From contig WFYG01000018.1 in NCBI GenBank assembly GCA_015490195.1, positions 60,675 to 124,674 of the forward strand: a DNA stretch of 64,000 nucleotides, in the 5' to 3' direction. The notes below the pieces were generated by a model that saw only the letters and a list, made by a program, of their open reading frames with translations, made no database searches and was not told the DNA's origin. This document shows, in pieces, positions 38,914-49,457 of this stretch (within the stretch, counting starts at the first letter, position 1; every line of letters starts with the position of its first letter). The position numbers and the translations under genes were made by a program. Source of the DNA: Thermovibrio sp. (GTDB lineage Bacteria > Aquificota > Aquificia > Desulfurobacteriales > Desulfurobacteriaceae).

Positions 38914-40320
38914 ATGGAGAACTGCCTTGAATACCACAGGGCTACAGCCCATACCTTTGGGAGCGTTAGAAGACCACACTACCTTGACTGGTCAAACTAC
39001 CCCAGCCCCTACAAGTTCTACAGGGATGTCAGGCGTTTTAAACTTCTTCCGTTTAATGCTTTAACTCAGGAAACCTTAGATACCCTATACAGGCTCTGCG
39101 GAGAGGGGGCTACCGAGAACCTTTCCCTTCAGGAGCTCTCCAACCTTGCCTTCGCGATGAACGGAATAACAAAGGTGGAAAACTTCCACGGAGAGGAGTT
39201 TGGGTTCAGGACAACGCCGTCGGCGGGAGCTCTCTACCCCTTTGAGCTCTACTTCTTCGTTAGAGACATTCCGGAACTCCCCAATGGCATCTACCACTAC
39301 CAGCCCTACGACCACTCGCTGGAGCTCCTTTCAGAGGGGAACTACTTTGAGAGCCTTCAAACTGCCCTCTGCTCAACCGTTGATACAAACGTTGTTGCAG
39401 TCATTACAGCCATCTACTCAAGGAGCGCCTGGAAGTACAGAACCCGTGCTTACCGCTACTGCCTCTTAGACGCAGGCCACATGGCCGGTAACGGCGTTGC
39501 CTATTTAAAGAGCGTTGGCCTTGATGCAACCGCTGTTTCACTCTTTAAGGATGAGCCCCTGAACCGTTTAATTGGAGTTGATGGAAAAGAGGAGTTTGCC
39601 CTCTGCGTTCTTATGTCACAGCGTCCTGCTCTCTACTGGGGAGAGGAGTTTACCCCTCCAGAAACTTTCCCTGGGAGCTTACCCGTTGTCAGAAAGCCGA
39701 TTGTCTATTCTGAAATAGAGGAAGTTCACTCTTTGGGGAACCTTAATTCCTGTAAGTTCTACAGGAACGTTCCTGCCTCTCCGGAATACTTCCCTGAAAC
39801 TTCCTCATTAGATCTGGGAAAGACCCTCTTTAAGAGACGCTCAAGGAGGGAATTTACAGGAGAGCCGATAACCTTTGAACAGTTTCGGTTTCTCATCGAG
39901 TCCTCTCTCCTCTGCTTCCCGTCAGACTGGGGTTTTCCTCTAACAAACTTCTACTTACAGGTTAAGAATGTTGAAGGTCTTTTAGACGGTATATACACAA
40001 TTAAAAACGACCAACTTGTTCAGGTTTACAACGGAGACTTCAGCCGTGAAATGGCCTTCCTCTGTTTGGGGCAGGGGTTTGTTGCCTATGCCAACGTCAA
40101 TGTTATCTTTACCTGCAGTTTTGAGAACCTGAACTGCCGCCGATACAGGGGAGCCGTTATGGAGGCCGGAGCTCTCGGCGAGAACCTCTACCTCTCTGCA
40201 GAGTCTATGGAACTTGGAGCCTGTGGTATAGGGGCCTTTTACGATTTTGACCTTCAGAGTTTCCTCAGTTTAGATGGACGGGAGCTCCCCCTATACGTTG
40301 TCTCAGTTGGTTCTCTTTAA
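38914..40320 (+). CDS. SagB/ThcOx-type nitroreductase, duplicated domain
   Basis: TPSAGALYPFELYFFVRDI...GIYHY; second half RRSRREFTGEPITFEQFRFLI...MEAGALGENLYLSAESMELGACGIGAFYD. Confidence 0.85.
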   Translation: MENCLEYHRATAHTFGSVRRPHYLDWSNYPSPYKFYRDVRRFKLLPFNALTQETLDTLYRLCGEGATENLSLQELSNLAFAMNGITKVENFHGEEFGFRTTPSAGALYPFELYFFVRDIPELPNGIYHYQPYDHSLELLSEGNYFESLQTALCSTVDTNVVAVITAIYSRSAWKYRTRAYRYCLLDAGHMAGNGVAYLKSVGLDATAVSLFKDEPLNRLIGVDGKEEFALCVLMSQRPALYWGEEFTPPETFPGSLPVVRKPIVYSEIEEVHSLGNLNSCKFYRNVPASPEYFPETSSLDLGKTLFKRRSRREFTGEPITFEQFRFLIESSLLCFPSDWGFPLTNFYLQVKNVEGLLDGIYTIKNDQLVQVYNGDFSREMAFLCLGQGFVAYANVNVIFTCSFENLNCRRYRGAVMEAGALGENLYLSAESMELGACGIGAFYDFDLQSFLSLDGRELPLYVVSVGSL

Positions 40321-40416
40321 GGTTGACGAAACCTTTGAACTGCTTTAAATTTAGTTGAAATTTCTTCGTTTTTCTCTAACACCGCCAGCTTAAAACCCCA
40401 ATAGAGGAGAAAACTT

Positions 40417-41532
40417 ATGCAGATACCAGGCTTTTCTACACTTGAAGGGGTGGAAAAGGCCTTTGGCTTTAAAATTCCCGAAGAGGAGAAAAGGCGCCTT
40501 CAAGAAGTTATTGATAAACACCCTATGTTCATTCCCGACTACTACGCCCGCCTCATAGACTGGGAAGATCCTGAAGACCCGATAAAGAAAATAATCTTTC
40601 CCAGCGAAGGTGAACTTGACGTTTCCGGCTCTTACGATACAAGCGGAGAGAAAGAGAACACCGTTTTAACCGGTCTTCAGCATAAATACAGAGAAACAGC
40701 CCTTCTTTTAGTTACCAACAGGTGTGCAGGTTACTGTCGCCACTGCTTTAGAAAGAGGCTTGTAGGAATTCCTACAAACGAAACCCTTAAACTCTTTGAC
40801 GCTGCAGTTGAATACATAAAGGAACACCCTGAGATAACGAACGTTCTCATATCCGGCGGAGACCCTTTAGTTCTTCTAACAGACGTTATAGAGTATTTCC
40901 TCTCGGAGCTCTCTAAAATCCCTCACCTGAAGTTCATAAGATTTGGAAGCCGTGTTCCCGTTTTCTACCCGATGAGGATTTACGAAGACAAGAAACTCCT
41001 TGAGGTCTTCTCAAAGTATTCAACTCCCGAGAGAAGGGTTTATCTTGTTACCCACTTCAACCACCCTAAAGAGGTAACGAAAGAGGCCAGAAAGGCCGTT
41101 GACGCCCTTATAAGGAGCGGCGTTCCGGTGAGCAACCAAACCGTTCTCCTTAGAGGCGTGAACGATGACCCTGAAATCCTTGCAACCCTCATGAAGGAGA
41201 TAACCTCTGCTGGAGTTATCCCCTACTACGTTTTCCAGTGCAGGCCTGTTAAGAGGGTTAAGGGTCACTTCCAGGTTCCTCTGAAAGAGGCTTACGAGAT
41301 AGTTGAGGGAGCAAAGCAGAGGCTTGACGGCCACGCCAAGCGCTTCAGGTTCATAATGTCCCACAAAACCGGAAAGATAGAGATTGTTGGAATAATCGGA
41401 AACGAGATATACTTGAAGTATCACCAGTGTAAGGAGCCGGAAAAGGTTGGGAAGCTCTTTAAAATGCTCCTTACTCCAAATGCCGGCTGGTTTGATGATT
41501 TAGAGCCGGTTGAAGAAGAGGTTGCCGTCTAA
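40417..41532 (+). CDS. kamA: Lysine 2,3-aminomutase (radical SAM)
   Basis: CAGYCRHCFRKRLVG radical SAM motif, LISGGDPLVL, PYYVFQCRPVKRVKGHF. Confidence 0.93.
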   Translation: MQIPGFSTLEGVEKAFGFKIPEEEKRRLQEVIDKHPMFIPDYYARLIDWEDPEDPIKKIIFPSEGELDVSGSYDTSGEKENTVLTGLQHKYRETALLLVTNRCAGYCRHCFRKRLVGIPTNETLKLFDAAVEYIKEHPEITNVLISGGDPLVLLTDVIEYFLSELSKIPHLKFIRFGSRVPVFYPMRIYEDKKLLEVFSKYSTPERRVYLVTHFNHPKEVTKEARKAVDALIRSGVPVSNQTVLLRGVNDDPEILATLMKEITSAGVIPYYVFQCRPVKRVKGHFQVPLKEAYEIVEGAKQRLDGHAKRFRFIMSHKTGKIEIVGIIGNEIYLKYHQCKEPEKVGKLFKMLLTPNAGWFDDLEPVEEEVAV

Positions 41533-41919
41533 AAGCTCTGCAGTTATTCTTTTGAAGAAATCCCTGTCCCTCAACCCTTTGTGGGGAATAGTTAGGGCGG
41601 GGGTTCCTATTCTGTAGTTCCCGTAGAGAACGATGTCAACGTCAACGACCCTTGGCCCCCACCTGTAAGTGGGAAATCTACCAGTTATCCTCTCTATCCA
41701 CTTTACAAGTTTCAACAGCTCAAAGGGGGGATGGGGCGTTTCTATCAGAAGACCGTAGTTGAGGAAGTAAGGCTGGTTCGAAACGCCAAAGGGGGCGGTT
41801 TCAAGTATGGAAGACCTCTTTAAAACCCTTCCGCAGAACTTCTCAATCAGCTTTTCTGCCCTTTTTAGGTTCTCTCTCCTGTTTCCTATGTTGCTTCCAA
41901 GGATTAGAACAGCCTTCAA
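41500..41919 (-). CDS. folK: 2-amino-4-hydroxy-6-hydroxymethyldihydropteridine pyrophosphokinase
   Basis: LGSNIGNRRENL, GPRVVDVDIVLYG, PHKGLRDRDF. Confidence 0.95.
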   Translation of the reverse strand: MKAVLILGSNIGNRRENLKRAEKLIEKFCGRVLKRSSILETAPFGVSNQPYFLNYGLLIETPHPPFELLKLVKWIERITGRFPTYRWGPRVVDVDIVLYGNYRIGTPALTIPHKGLRDRDFFKRITAELLDGNLFFNRL

Positions 41920-42413
41920 ATCTTCCCCTCAAGCATCTTCACCAAGAGCTGAATGGCCTTCTTTGCCGCCTTCCTTCTCCTGTTGTTCCTCTGCTTTACG
42001 GGATCTGGGTCGTCGTCTTCAAAGATGAACTTAAAGACTTCAGTCCTGTTCTTAACTGAAACCCCTATGTAGGTCAGTCCGACGGGTTTTTCGAGGGTTC
42101 CCCCTGTTGGCCCTGCTATTCCAGTTGTAGAGATGCCGCACTCTGTTTTAAGGAGCTCCCTCACCCCCAGAACCATCTCCCTTGCCGTCTCCTCGCTAAC
42201 GGCTCCAAACTTCAGCAGGGTTTCTGCTTTAACGTTTAGAACCTTCATCTTCACGCTGTTGTCGTAGGCTACAACTCCCCCCATGAAGTACTCGGAACTC
42301 CCCGGAACGTTCACAATTCTTGCTGCAACCATTCCTCCCGTGCAGCTTTCTGCTGTTGCAAGTTTTAAGCCTTTCTTAAGCATCAGCTCTTTCAACTGAA
42401 ACTCAACTCTCAT
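41916..42413 (-). CDS. CinA C-terminal domain nicotinamide-nucleotide amidohydrolase
   Basis: LATAESCTGGMVAARIVNVPGSSEYFMGGVVAYDN, TTGIAGPTGGT. Confidence 0.96.
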   Translation of the reverse strand: MRVEFQLKELMLKKGLKLATAESCTGGMVAARIVNVPGSSEYFMGGVVAYDNSVKMKVLNVKAETLLKFGAVSEETAREMVLGVRELLKTECGISTTGIAGPTGGTLEKPVGLTYIGVSVKNRTEVFKFIFEDDDPDPVKQRNNRRRKAAKKAIQLLVKMLEGKI

Positions 42414-42464
42414 CTTTCCCTCCTGAAAAAATTATAATCACACTAAACAGAGAGCCGGAGGTTC

Positions 42465-43580
42465 TTGATGTTCTCACTTCCAGACCACATAAAGAAGGTC
42501 CACGTCTACGAACCGGGAAAGCCGGAAGAGGAGCTGAAGAGGGAGCTTGGGTTAAACGAGATTGTAAAGCTCGCCTCAAACGAAAACCCTTTAGGCCCCT
42601 GCCCTTCTGCAGTCAGGGCAATAATTGAAGACTTAAAGAACCTTAACCGCTACCCCGATGGGAACTCCTACTACCTGAAGAAAAAACTCTCCGAACATCT
42701 TGGGGTAAAACCTGAGAACCTATTTGTAGGCCTTGGCTCAAACGAGGCTTTAGACATAATCGCAAGGGCTTACTTAAGGTCGGGGCTGAACGCCGTTTAC
42801 AGCGAGAAGTCCTTTGCCGTTTACCCCATTGTCGTCCAGCTCTCCGGTGCTGAACACAGGGTAGTTAAGGCTAAAGATAACTACTACATGGACTTAAAAG
42901 CCCACCTTGACGCAATAGACGAAAACACTGCAGTTGTTTTCCTCGCAAACCCAAACAACCCTACGGGGACGGCCTTTACAAAATCTGAGTTTGAGGCATT
43001 CCTGAAGGACTTCCCTGACAACGTTCTCTTAGTTTTAGACGAGGCCTACTACGAGTACGCCGTTGGCGCCGGCTTTGACATAGAGAACGGCGTTGAATAC
43101 ATCTACGAGAAGAACATCGTTGTTACCAGAACCTTCTCAAAAATATACGGCCTTGCAGGGCTCCGTTTAGGCTATGCCGTTGCAAAAGAAGAGATAATTG
43201 CCGATATGAACAGGATTCGCCAGCCATTCAACGTTACAAGGCCTGCACAGGTTGGAGGGGCTGCAGCCTTAGACGACAAAATTTTTATAAAACACTCCCA
43301 GGTTGTAAACGAAGAGGGGAAGAGATACCTCTACAACGAGTTTGAGAAGTTAGGGCTGGAGTATGTTCCAACCTACGCAAACTTCATCCTGGTTAAGGTT
43401 GGATACCCCAGCCGTGAAGTTTTCAACAGGCTTTTGAGGAAAGGGGTTATCGTTAGAGCAATGGACGGCTACGGCTTCCCGGATCACATAAGGGTTACCA
43501 TCGGAACGATGAGGGAGAACATATTTTTCATAAACAAACTGAAACAGGTTCTTGAAGAACTGAAGGACGAGGAACTATGA
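42465..43580 (+). CDS. hisC: Histidinol-phosphate aminotransferase
   Basis: KLASNENPLGPCPSA, ANPNNPTGT, TRTFSKIYGLAGLRLGY. Confidence 0.96.
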   Translation: MMFSLPDHIKKVHVYEPGKPEEELKRELGLNEIVKLASNENPLGPCPSAVRAIIEDLKNLNRYPDGNSYYLKKKLSEHLGVKPENLFVGLGSNEALDIIARAYLRSGLNAVYSEKSFAVYPIVVQLSGAEHRVVKAKDNYYMDLKAHLDAIDENTAVVFLANPNNPTGTAFTKSEFEAFLKDFPDNVLLVLDEAYYEYAVGAGFDIENGVEYIYEKNIVVTRTFSKIYGLAGLRLGYAVAKEEIIADMNRIRQPFNVTRPAQVGGAAALDDKIFIKHSQVVNEEGKRYLYNEFEKLGLEYVPTYANFILVKVGYPSREVFNRLLRKGVIVRAMDGYGFPDHIRVTIGTMRENIFFINKLKQVLEELKDEEL

Positions 43581-43870
43581 GAAAGCTGATTTTACTTTCA
43601 CTAATTCCGGCACTCTTCTCTTTCAGCGGCTGCTCCTGTAAGTGGCAGACAAAGATGGAGAAACAGGTTTTGAAAGTTACGGGCGGTAAGTTTGTCGTTA
43701 AGGTCTACGACGGCGGAAAGCTTGTTGCCCAGTACAGGGGAGACGGATACGTCTGGTTTGAGAGGAGCCAGAACAAGCGCCACACAGGGGTTGTTACCTT
43801 CAGAGATGAAAACGGCCACATTGTGAGGGTTGGAGCCTTTGGTGGGGTTGTAATCGTTGAGTACCAGTAG
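43577..43870 (+). CDS. Small putative lipoprotein, hypothetical
   Basis: Signal peptide plus lipobox-like FSFSGC; 97 aa. Confidence 0.7.
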   Translation: MRKLILLSLIPALFSFSGCSCKWQTKMEKQVLKVTGGKFVVKVYDGGKLVAQYRGDGYVWFERSQNKRHTGVVTFRDENGHIVRVGAFGGVVIVEYQ

Positions 43871-43879
43871 GAGGGAAGG

Positions 43880-45037
43880 TTGAAGTTAGCCCACATCTCA
43901 GACAGCCACCTGGGATACAACCAGTATAGATTGGTTCAGAGGAGGGAGGACTTCTTCACGGCTTTTAAAAAGGCCGTTAACGAGGCCATAGAGAGGGGAG
44001 CTGAGTTAATAATCCACACCGGAGACCTCTTTGAGAGCTACCACCCGGATATGGCAACCCTCTCTCAGGCCATAAAGCTCTTTACGGAGATAAAGAGGAA
44101 AGGGGTAAAGGTTGTTGCGATAGCCGGAAACCACGACAGGGTTTTAAGGAGAGGACTCCTTTCTCCCCAAAAAGTTCTGTCTGACCTTGAGCTTATAGAG
44201 TTTATAGACCCTGCCGGCTCAACCTACTACAGAGATCTTTTCATAGCAGGTTTTAGATATTTTCCGAAGAGCTTCATTCCAGCCATAAGGGAGAGGTTCT
44301 TTGACAGTTTCTCTAAAGAGGCTGAAATGGCTGGAGTTTCAGTCTTTATGTTCCACCAGGCTTTAGACCAGTATCTTCCCTACGAGATGGCCTACGAGAT
44401 TACGGTTTCGGAGCTCCCCGAAAACTTCACCTACTACGCTGGCGGCCACATCCACACTTACCACGTTGCAGAGGTTAAAGGTGGAATTTTCTCCTACCCC
44501 GGGGCTACGGAGTTCCACTCTAAAGGAGAGGCAAGGGTCGGCAGGCGGGGGTTCAACATATTTGACACAGAAACAAAAGAGCTTGAAAGGGTTGAGCTTG
44601 AGGGTTTGAGGCCTTTCTTCGTTTTAAAGACAGATGAGGAAAGGGCAGATGGGGATTTGAGGGAGCTCCTTGAAAAAGTAAAAGACTGCTCCCAGCCCCC
44701 TGTTGTTCTGATTGATTATTCCTACTCAAAAACGGAAATCACCGCTTTTTCTTATATGCTGAAAGAGATTGAGATCCGTTCCCTCTACCTGAGGGTCTAC
44801 GAGCTCAGACATATTGAAGGTAGTGAATCATTCCTTACCGAACAGACAAAGAGCTACGCCGAAATCTTTGAGGAGTACGCAAAGGAGCAGAAGCTCCCGA
44901 AAAAGGCAGTTCTTTTGGGAAGCGAAGTAGTTAAGGGAAGCGCTGAGGACGTTCCCTACCTTGTTGAGGAGTTCTTAAAGGGAGAGCTTGGAGAGTTCTT
45001 TGACGAGTTTAAAAAGTTCGCTGAGGAATTTGGTTAG
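43880..45037 (+). CDS. SbcD/Mre11-like DNA repair metallophosphoesterase
   Basis: HISDSHLGYNQY, IHTGDLFESYHP, IAGNHDR, GGHIHTYH. Confidence 0.88.
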   Translation: MKLAHISDSHLGYNQYRLVQRREDFFTAFKKAVNEAIERGAELIIHTGDLFESYHPDMATLSQAIKLFTEIKRKGVKVVAIAGNHDRVLRRGLLSPQKVLSDLELIEFIDPAGSTYYRDLFIAGFRYFPKSFIPAIRERFFDSFSKEAEMAGVSVFMFHQALDQYLPYEMAYEITVSELPENFTYYAGGHIHTYHVAEVKGGIFSYPGATEFHSKGEARVGRRGFNIFDTETKELERVELEGLRPFFVLKTDEERADGDLRELLEKVKDCSQPPVVLIDYSYSKTEITAFSYMLKEIEIRSLYLRVYELRHIEGSESFLTEQTKSYAEIFEEYAKEQKLPKKAVLLGSEVVKGSAEDVPYLVEEFLKGELGEFFDEFKKFAEEFG

Positions 45038-45764
45038 TGCCGTTTTAGACCTTCTCTACCCGAACTTCTGCGGGGTCTGTGGGAGTTTCCTCTTTAGAGA
45101 ACACTACTTTGTTGCCTGTAAAGAGTGTTGGGAGGAAAACTTTACCCCATACACCGGAGAGAAGTGTTCAATCTGCGGCCACCCTCTGGAATTTCTGCCG
45201 GGAGCTCCCGACATCTGCAAGCGGTGTTTGGAGAAGAAGAGGACGTTTAACTTTGACTCCGTCTCTTACTTCACCCTCTACCGTGGCCTTCCGGAGTTTG
45301 CCGTAAAAGAGCTAAAGTTCAGTAGACTGAAACCAGTTGCTGATGTTATAGGGAAGACGATTTCCAACCACCTTTTAGAAGTTCTGAGTCAGCTCAGTGT
45401 TGACCTTGTTGTTCCCGTTCCCGTTTCAAAAGAAACCCTTAAAGAAAGAGGATTTAACCAGACAGAGGAAATCCTGAAAGGAGCGGAAATTCCCTACGTC
45501 TCCTTCCTTGAAAAACCCTTTACACCAGAAAAACAGTCAACACTTTCTTTTAAAGAGCGTTCGGAAAATGTCCGTGGAGTGTTCAGAATTAAAAAAGAGT
45601 TTAGAATGGGTCTTTTCGGGAAATCTGTTCTCATCTTTGACGACGTTTTCACAACTGGAGCTACGGCAAACGAGATAGCAGGCCTCCTAAAACGATATGG
45701 AGCCCGAAAGGTTCACGTCTATACAGTCTGCTATACGCCGTTTAATTCCCTTTCAAAAAAATAA
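44988..45764 (+). CDS. ComF-family phosphoribosyltransferase (real start probably near 45030)
   Basis: DLLYPNFCGVCGSF... zinc fingers, PVPVSKETLKERGFNQTEEI, VLIFDDVFTTGATANE. Confidence 0.9.
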   Translation: MESSLTSLKSSLRNLVSAVLDLLYPNFCGVCGSFLFREHYFVACKECWEENFTPYTGEKCSICGHPLEFLPGAPDICKRCLEKKRTFNFDSVSYFTLYRGLPEFAVKELKFSRLKPVADVIGKTISNHLLEVLSQLSVDLVVPVPVSKETLKERGFNQTEEILKGAEIPYVSFLEKPFTPEKQSTLSFKERSENVRGVFRIKKEFRMGLFGKSVLIFDDVFTTGATANEIAGLLKRYGARKVHVYTVCYTPFNSLSKK

Positions 45765-45808
45765 CTATGTAGAATCAAATTAAAAACGAACCAGATGAGA
45801 AAGCGGAA

Positions 45809-46468
45809 ATGAGAAAGAAAGAGGTTATTGAGCTCATAAGACAGAACAGGGATAAGCTTAAGGAGTTTGGAGTGAGGAGAGTTGGAATATTTGGCTCTGC
45901 CCTAAGGGACGAGCTGAGAGACGACAGCGATATTGACCTGATTGTTGAGTTTGAAGAAGGGAGAGGGCATCTCTTTAACTTTTATGACTTCGTTGAGTTT
46001 GTAGAGAAGTTATTTGGTAGAAAAGTTGATGTTCTAACTCCATTAGGAGTGGAGAGTATAAGAATAAAATCGGTTAAAGAGAGAATAAAAAAGAGGTTGA
46101 ATATGTATGATAGAGGAGATAAAGAGTTTGTTATTGATATGTTTTTAGCCTGTAAAAAGATTCTCAAATATACTGAGGGCATGTCCTTTGAAGATTTTGT
46201 TAACGATGAGAAAACTTTTGATGCAGTTGTTAGAAACTTTGAAATTCTTGGAGAGACTGTAAAGAATATTTCTAATGAGTTTAAGGAAAAATATCCTGAA
46301 ATTGAGTGGAAAAAAGTAGCTGGAACTCGGGATAAGCTAATACATTTTTACTTCGGTATTGATAAAGAGATAGTCTGGGATACTATCAAAGAGAATCTGC
46401 CAGAACTTCTTAAAAAGATCAAAACGGTTATTCAGGCTGAAGGGTGGGAAGGGGAGATTGAAGATTAA
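45809..46468 (+). CDS. Single-ORF MNT nucleotidyltransferase - HEPN (HepT/DUF86) fusion; candidate fused MntA-HepT toxin-antitoxin
   Basis: N-terminal GIFGSALRDELRDDSDIDLIVEF (GSx10DxD); C-terminal AGTRDKLIHFYFGID (Rx4HxY HEPN motif). Confidence 0.88.
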   Translation: MRKKEVIELIRQNRDKLKEFGVRRVGIFGSALRDELRDDSDIDLIVEFEEGRGHLFNFYDFVEFVEKLFGRKVDVLTPLGVESIRIKSVKERIKKRLNMYDRGDKEFVIDMFLACKKILKYTEGMSFEDFVNDEKTFDAVVRNFEILGETVKNISNEFKEKYPEIEWKKVAGTRDKLIHFYFGIDKEIVWDTIKENLPELLKKIKTVIQAEGWEGEIED

Positions 46469-47421
46469 ACTAAAATACAGGCTGCTCTGTGGGTTTCTGT
46501 TATCTGCTTAAGTTCCATGTTGAAGCTTAGACACTCCTTCTTTCTCTTTGGGCACCTGAAGTAAAACGGGCAACCGGACTCTGGAACTCTCTCCACCTCA
46601 TCAACCTCCGGCGCGGCTTTCCCCTCTTTTCCTGGAAGGGAGTTTAAGAGGAGCTCCGTGTAAGGATGCGCAGGTCTGGTTAGAACTTCTGTAGTCTCTC
46701 CCTCCTCAACTATGTATCCCTTATACATAACTGCCACACTGTCGCTTACAGCCTCAACAACGGGAATGGAGTGGGAGATGAAGAGGTATGAGGTTGAGAA
46801 CTTCTCCTGGAGCTCCAGAAACAGGTTAACAACCTGGGCCTGAACGGAAACATCTAAGGCAGAGGTGGGCTCGTCTGCAACAATGACTTCAGGCTTTAGG
46901 GCTATTGCCCTTCCAATTGCAACCCTCTGTTTCTGCCCGCCGGATAGCTGATGAGGATACTTAAAGAGGGTCTCTTCAGAGAGGTGGACTAAAGAGAGGA
47001 GCTCTCTCCCTTTTTCAATCAAATCTTCCTTTTTCTTTGAAATTCCGTTTATTCTTAGCCCTTCAGTAATTATCTTCCACACTTGCCAGCGGGGGTTGAG
47101 GGAGCTCTGGGGATTCTGAAAAACGGCCTGAACGTTAACTCTGTATCTTCTGTACTCCTCTCTGTTCAGCCCTTCTATGTCCCTTCCCCTGTATAAAACC
47201 CTTCCGTCTGTTGGCTTCTCTATGTCAAGGATGATTTTCCCCAGAGTCGTCTTTCCGCTTCCGCTCTCTCCTATCAGGCCTAAGGTCTCTCCCTGAAACA
47301 GCTTTACGCTTACGCTGTTAAGAGCTCTAAACCACCTCTTAACCCTTCCAAATATTCCTCTCTCAACGGGGTAGAGCTTGCTGACCTTTTCCGTTCTTAT
47401 TACTTCAGTAGGAGTGTTCAT
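46465..47421 (-). CDS. Oligopeptide/dipeptide ABC transporter ATP-binding protein (DppF/OppF-like)
   Basis: [54 protein letters not shown]-terminal oligo-HPY region. Confidence 0.94.
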   Translation of the reverse strand: MNTPTEVIRTEKVSKLYPVERGIFGRVKRWFRALNSVSVKLFQGETLGLIGESGSGKTTLGKIILDIEKPTDGRVLYRGRDIEGLNREEYRRYRVNVQAVFQNPQSSLNPRWQVWKIITEGLRINGISKKKEDLIEKGRELLSLVHLSEETLFKYPHQLSGGQKQRVAIGRAIALKPEVIVADEPTSALDVSVQAQVVNLFLELQEKFSTSYLFISHSIPVVEAVSDSVAVMYKGYIVEEGETTEVLTRPAHPYTELLLNSLPGKEGKAAPEVDEVERVPESGCPFYFRCPKRKKECLSFNMELKQITETHRAACILV

Positions 47422-48235
47422 CAGACGGGAACTCTCCGTTTTTTACCTCTTTTATGAACTCCTCAACGGCCCTTCTCGCCTCTTTCCCAAGTTCTGCATA
47501 CCTCTTTACAAACTTCGGCTTGAACTCCTCAAAGAGCCCTACCATATCGTGGAAGACGAGAACCTGGCCGTCGCAGAACTTCCCTGCCCCTATCCCTATT
47601 GTGGGAATTGAAAGGCTTTCTGTTATCTCTTTTGCAAGGTCTGACGGGATTTTCTCCAGAACAACTGCAAAGGCTCCGGCTTCCTCAACGGCCTTTGCAT
47701 CCTCTAACAGCTTCTTCCTCTCCTCTTCGCTCTTCCCCCTTAGCTTATATCCGCCGTAAACGTTAACGCTCTGAGGCTGAAGACCTATATGTCCCATAAC
47801 GGGGATTCCTGCGTCAACTAAAGCCCTTATCGTTTCCGCCTGTTCAACGCCCCCTTCAAGCTTTACGGCATCGCAACCTGTCTCCTTGAGAGCTCTTCCT
47901 GCGTTTAAAATGGCATCTCTGATTCCCGTCTGGTAGGAGAGGAACGGCATGTCAAATATGACCATCGCCCTCTCCCTTCCCCGAACAACGGCCTTTGTGT
48001 GGTGAATCATCTCATCCATCGTTACGGGAACTGTTGACGGGTATCCCAGGGCTACCATTCCTAAAGAGTCTCCAACTAAAATTGCGTCAACCCCTGCGCT
48101 ATCAACTATCTTTGCAGTAAGGTAATCGTAAGCTGTGAGAACGGTTATCTTCTCTCCCCTCTGTTTCTTCTCTAAAAATGTTGCTGTTGTTATCCTTTTC
48201 ATTCCTCTTCCTCTCTGCAAGCCTCTTTGAGCCAC
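47405..48235 (-). CDS. panB: 3-methyl-2-oxobutanoate hydroxymethyltransferase
   Basis: [53 protein letters not shown]. Confidence 0.97.
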   Translation of the reverse strand: MAQRGLQRGRGMKRITTATFLEKKQRGEKITVLTAYDYLTAKIVDSAGVDAILVGDSLGMVALGYPSTVPVTMDEMIHHTKAVVRGRERAMVIFDMPFLSYQTGIRDAILNAGRALKETGCDAVKLEGGVEQAETIRALVDAGIPVMGHIGLQPQSVNVYGGYKLRGKSEEERKKLLEDAKAVEEAGAFAVVLEKIPSDLAKEITESLSIPTIGIGAGKFCDGQVLVFHDMVGLFEEFKPKFVKRYAELGKEARRAVEEFIKEVKNGEFPSDEHSY

Positions 48236-49104
48236 GGAACAAAGGCCTTTATCATCTTCAGGTAGCTTTTGAACCTCTCGCAGGGAATTTCCCCTCTGAA
48301 GAGTGCCTCTCTAACCTCACACCCTTCCTCTTCAAGGTGCATACAGTCTGAAAACTTGCAGGTATATCTTTGAAACTCGGGGAAGTGGAGACGAACCTCC
48401 TCTCTATCCATGAAGTTTAGTGCCTCAACCCTTGAAAAGCCCGGGGCGTCTCCTATGAACCCTCCTTTAAAGGGAATGAGCCTTACCTCCCTCGTTGTGT
48501 GTCTTCCCCTCTCTGTCTTCCTGCTCACCTCTCCTGTTTGGAGCTCCACCCCCGTCAGCTTTGATATAAGGGAGCTCTTTCCAACACCGGAAGGTCCCGC
48601 AAAGATGGAGACAACGCCGGAGAGTTCCTTTCCAAGCTCCTCAATCCCTTCTCCAGTTTCAGAGCTTGTTGCTATAACTTTATAACCTGCGTTTTCGTAA
48701 ATCCTTTTCCACTTTTCAAGTTTTTCTCTCTCCTCTCCGTCCAAAAGGTCAACTTTGTTGAAAACAACTAACAGCTCAACTCCTAAGTGGTCGTAAACAA
48801 TCAAAAGATTGTCAAGAAGAAAGTTCTGAAAAGGTGGGTTCTTAATGGTTGAGACAACAACAACTTTATCAACGTTGGCAATAGGTGGGCGGACAAGCAG
48901 GTTCTTCCTCTCCTTTATTCCTTCAATCGCAAATGTCTGGTTGTCAACAACTCTTCCCTCAACTCTGTCTCCGGCGTAAACCCTGTCTTTTTTCTTTACC
49001 TTTCCTAAGGGTATTCCCCTATAAGTTTTTCCCTCTTCAGGAACAAAAACGGTTATTTTCTGACCTGCCCTCTCAACCACAATTCCCTTTGCCATAAACA
49101 ACAT
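48199..49104 (-). CDS. rsgA: Ribosome small subunit-dependent GTPase A
   Basis: [36 protein letters not shown]-terminal Cys/His zinc site. Confidence 0.96.
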   Translation of the reverse strand: MLFMAKGIVVERAGQKITVFVPEEGKTYRGIPLGKVKKKDRVYAGDRVEGRVVDNQTFAIEGIKERKNLLVRPPIANVDKVVVVSTIKNPPFQNFLLDNLLIVYDHLGVELLVVFNKVDLLDGEEREKLEKWKRIYENAGYKVIATSSETGEGIEELGKELSGVVSIFAGPSGVGKSSLISKLTGVELQTGEVSRKTERGRHTTREVRLIPFKGGFIGDAPGFSRVEALNFMDREEVRLHFPEFQRYTCKFSDCMHLEEEGCEVREALFRGEIPCERFKSYLKMIKAFVPWLKEACREEEE

Positions 49105-49163
49105 ACTCCTGTCCTTTTTGGTTTTTTATTATAGTGTTTCAAAAACTGGCAGGGAGGTGAGAG

Positions 49164-49457
49164 TTGATAGAAAAGAGAGGAGTTACAAATAGAAAAAAGG
49201 TTTTTGAGGAGCTCCAGAAAAGGGGTTACGGGAACCTCTACGTCTGGAGCGACGCCCCGGGAACTTTCTACAACTGGCACATCCACCCCTACGACGAGGT
49301 AAGGTGGATCCTTGAAGGGGAAATAACAATAGGTACAGAAGAAGGAACTTTTACCCTTAAAGCAGGCGACGTTATGAGAGTTCCAGCAGGAACCAAACAC
49401 TGGGCACAAGTAGGAGACAGTGGAGTAACTTACGTCTGTGGAACAAAAATCAGATAA
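49164..49457 (+). CDS. Small cupin-domain protein
   Basis: FYNWHIHPYDEVRWILEGEITIG...LKAGDVMRVPAGTKHWAQVG. Confidence 0.93.
   Translation: MIEKRGVTNRKKVFEELQKRGYGNLYVWSDAPGTFYNWHIHPYDEVRWILEGEITIGTEEGTFTLKAGDVMRVPAGTKHWAQVGDSGVTYVCGTKIR

Noticed and set aside
43880-45037. Calling the metallophosphoesterase a full SbcCD system
   Set aside because: No SbcC/Rad50 ATPase neighbour; hisC lies upstream and comF downstream.
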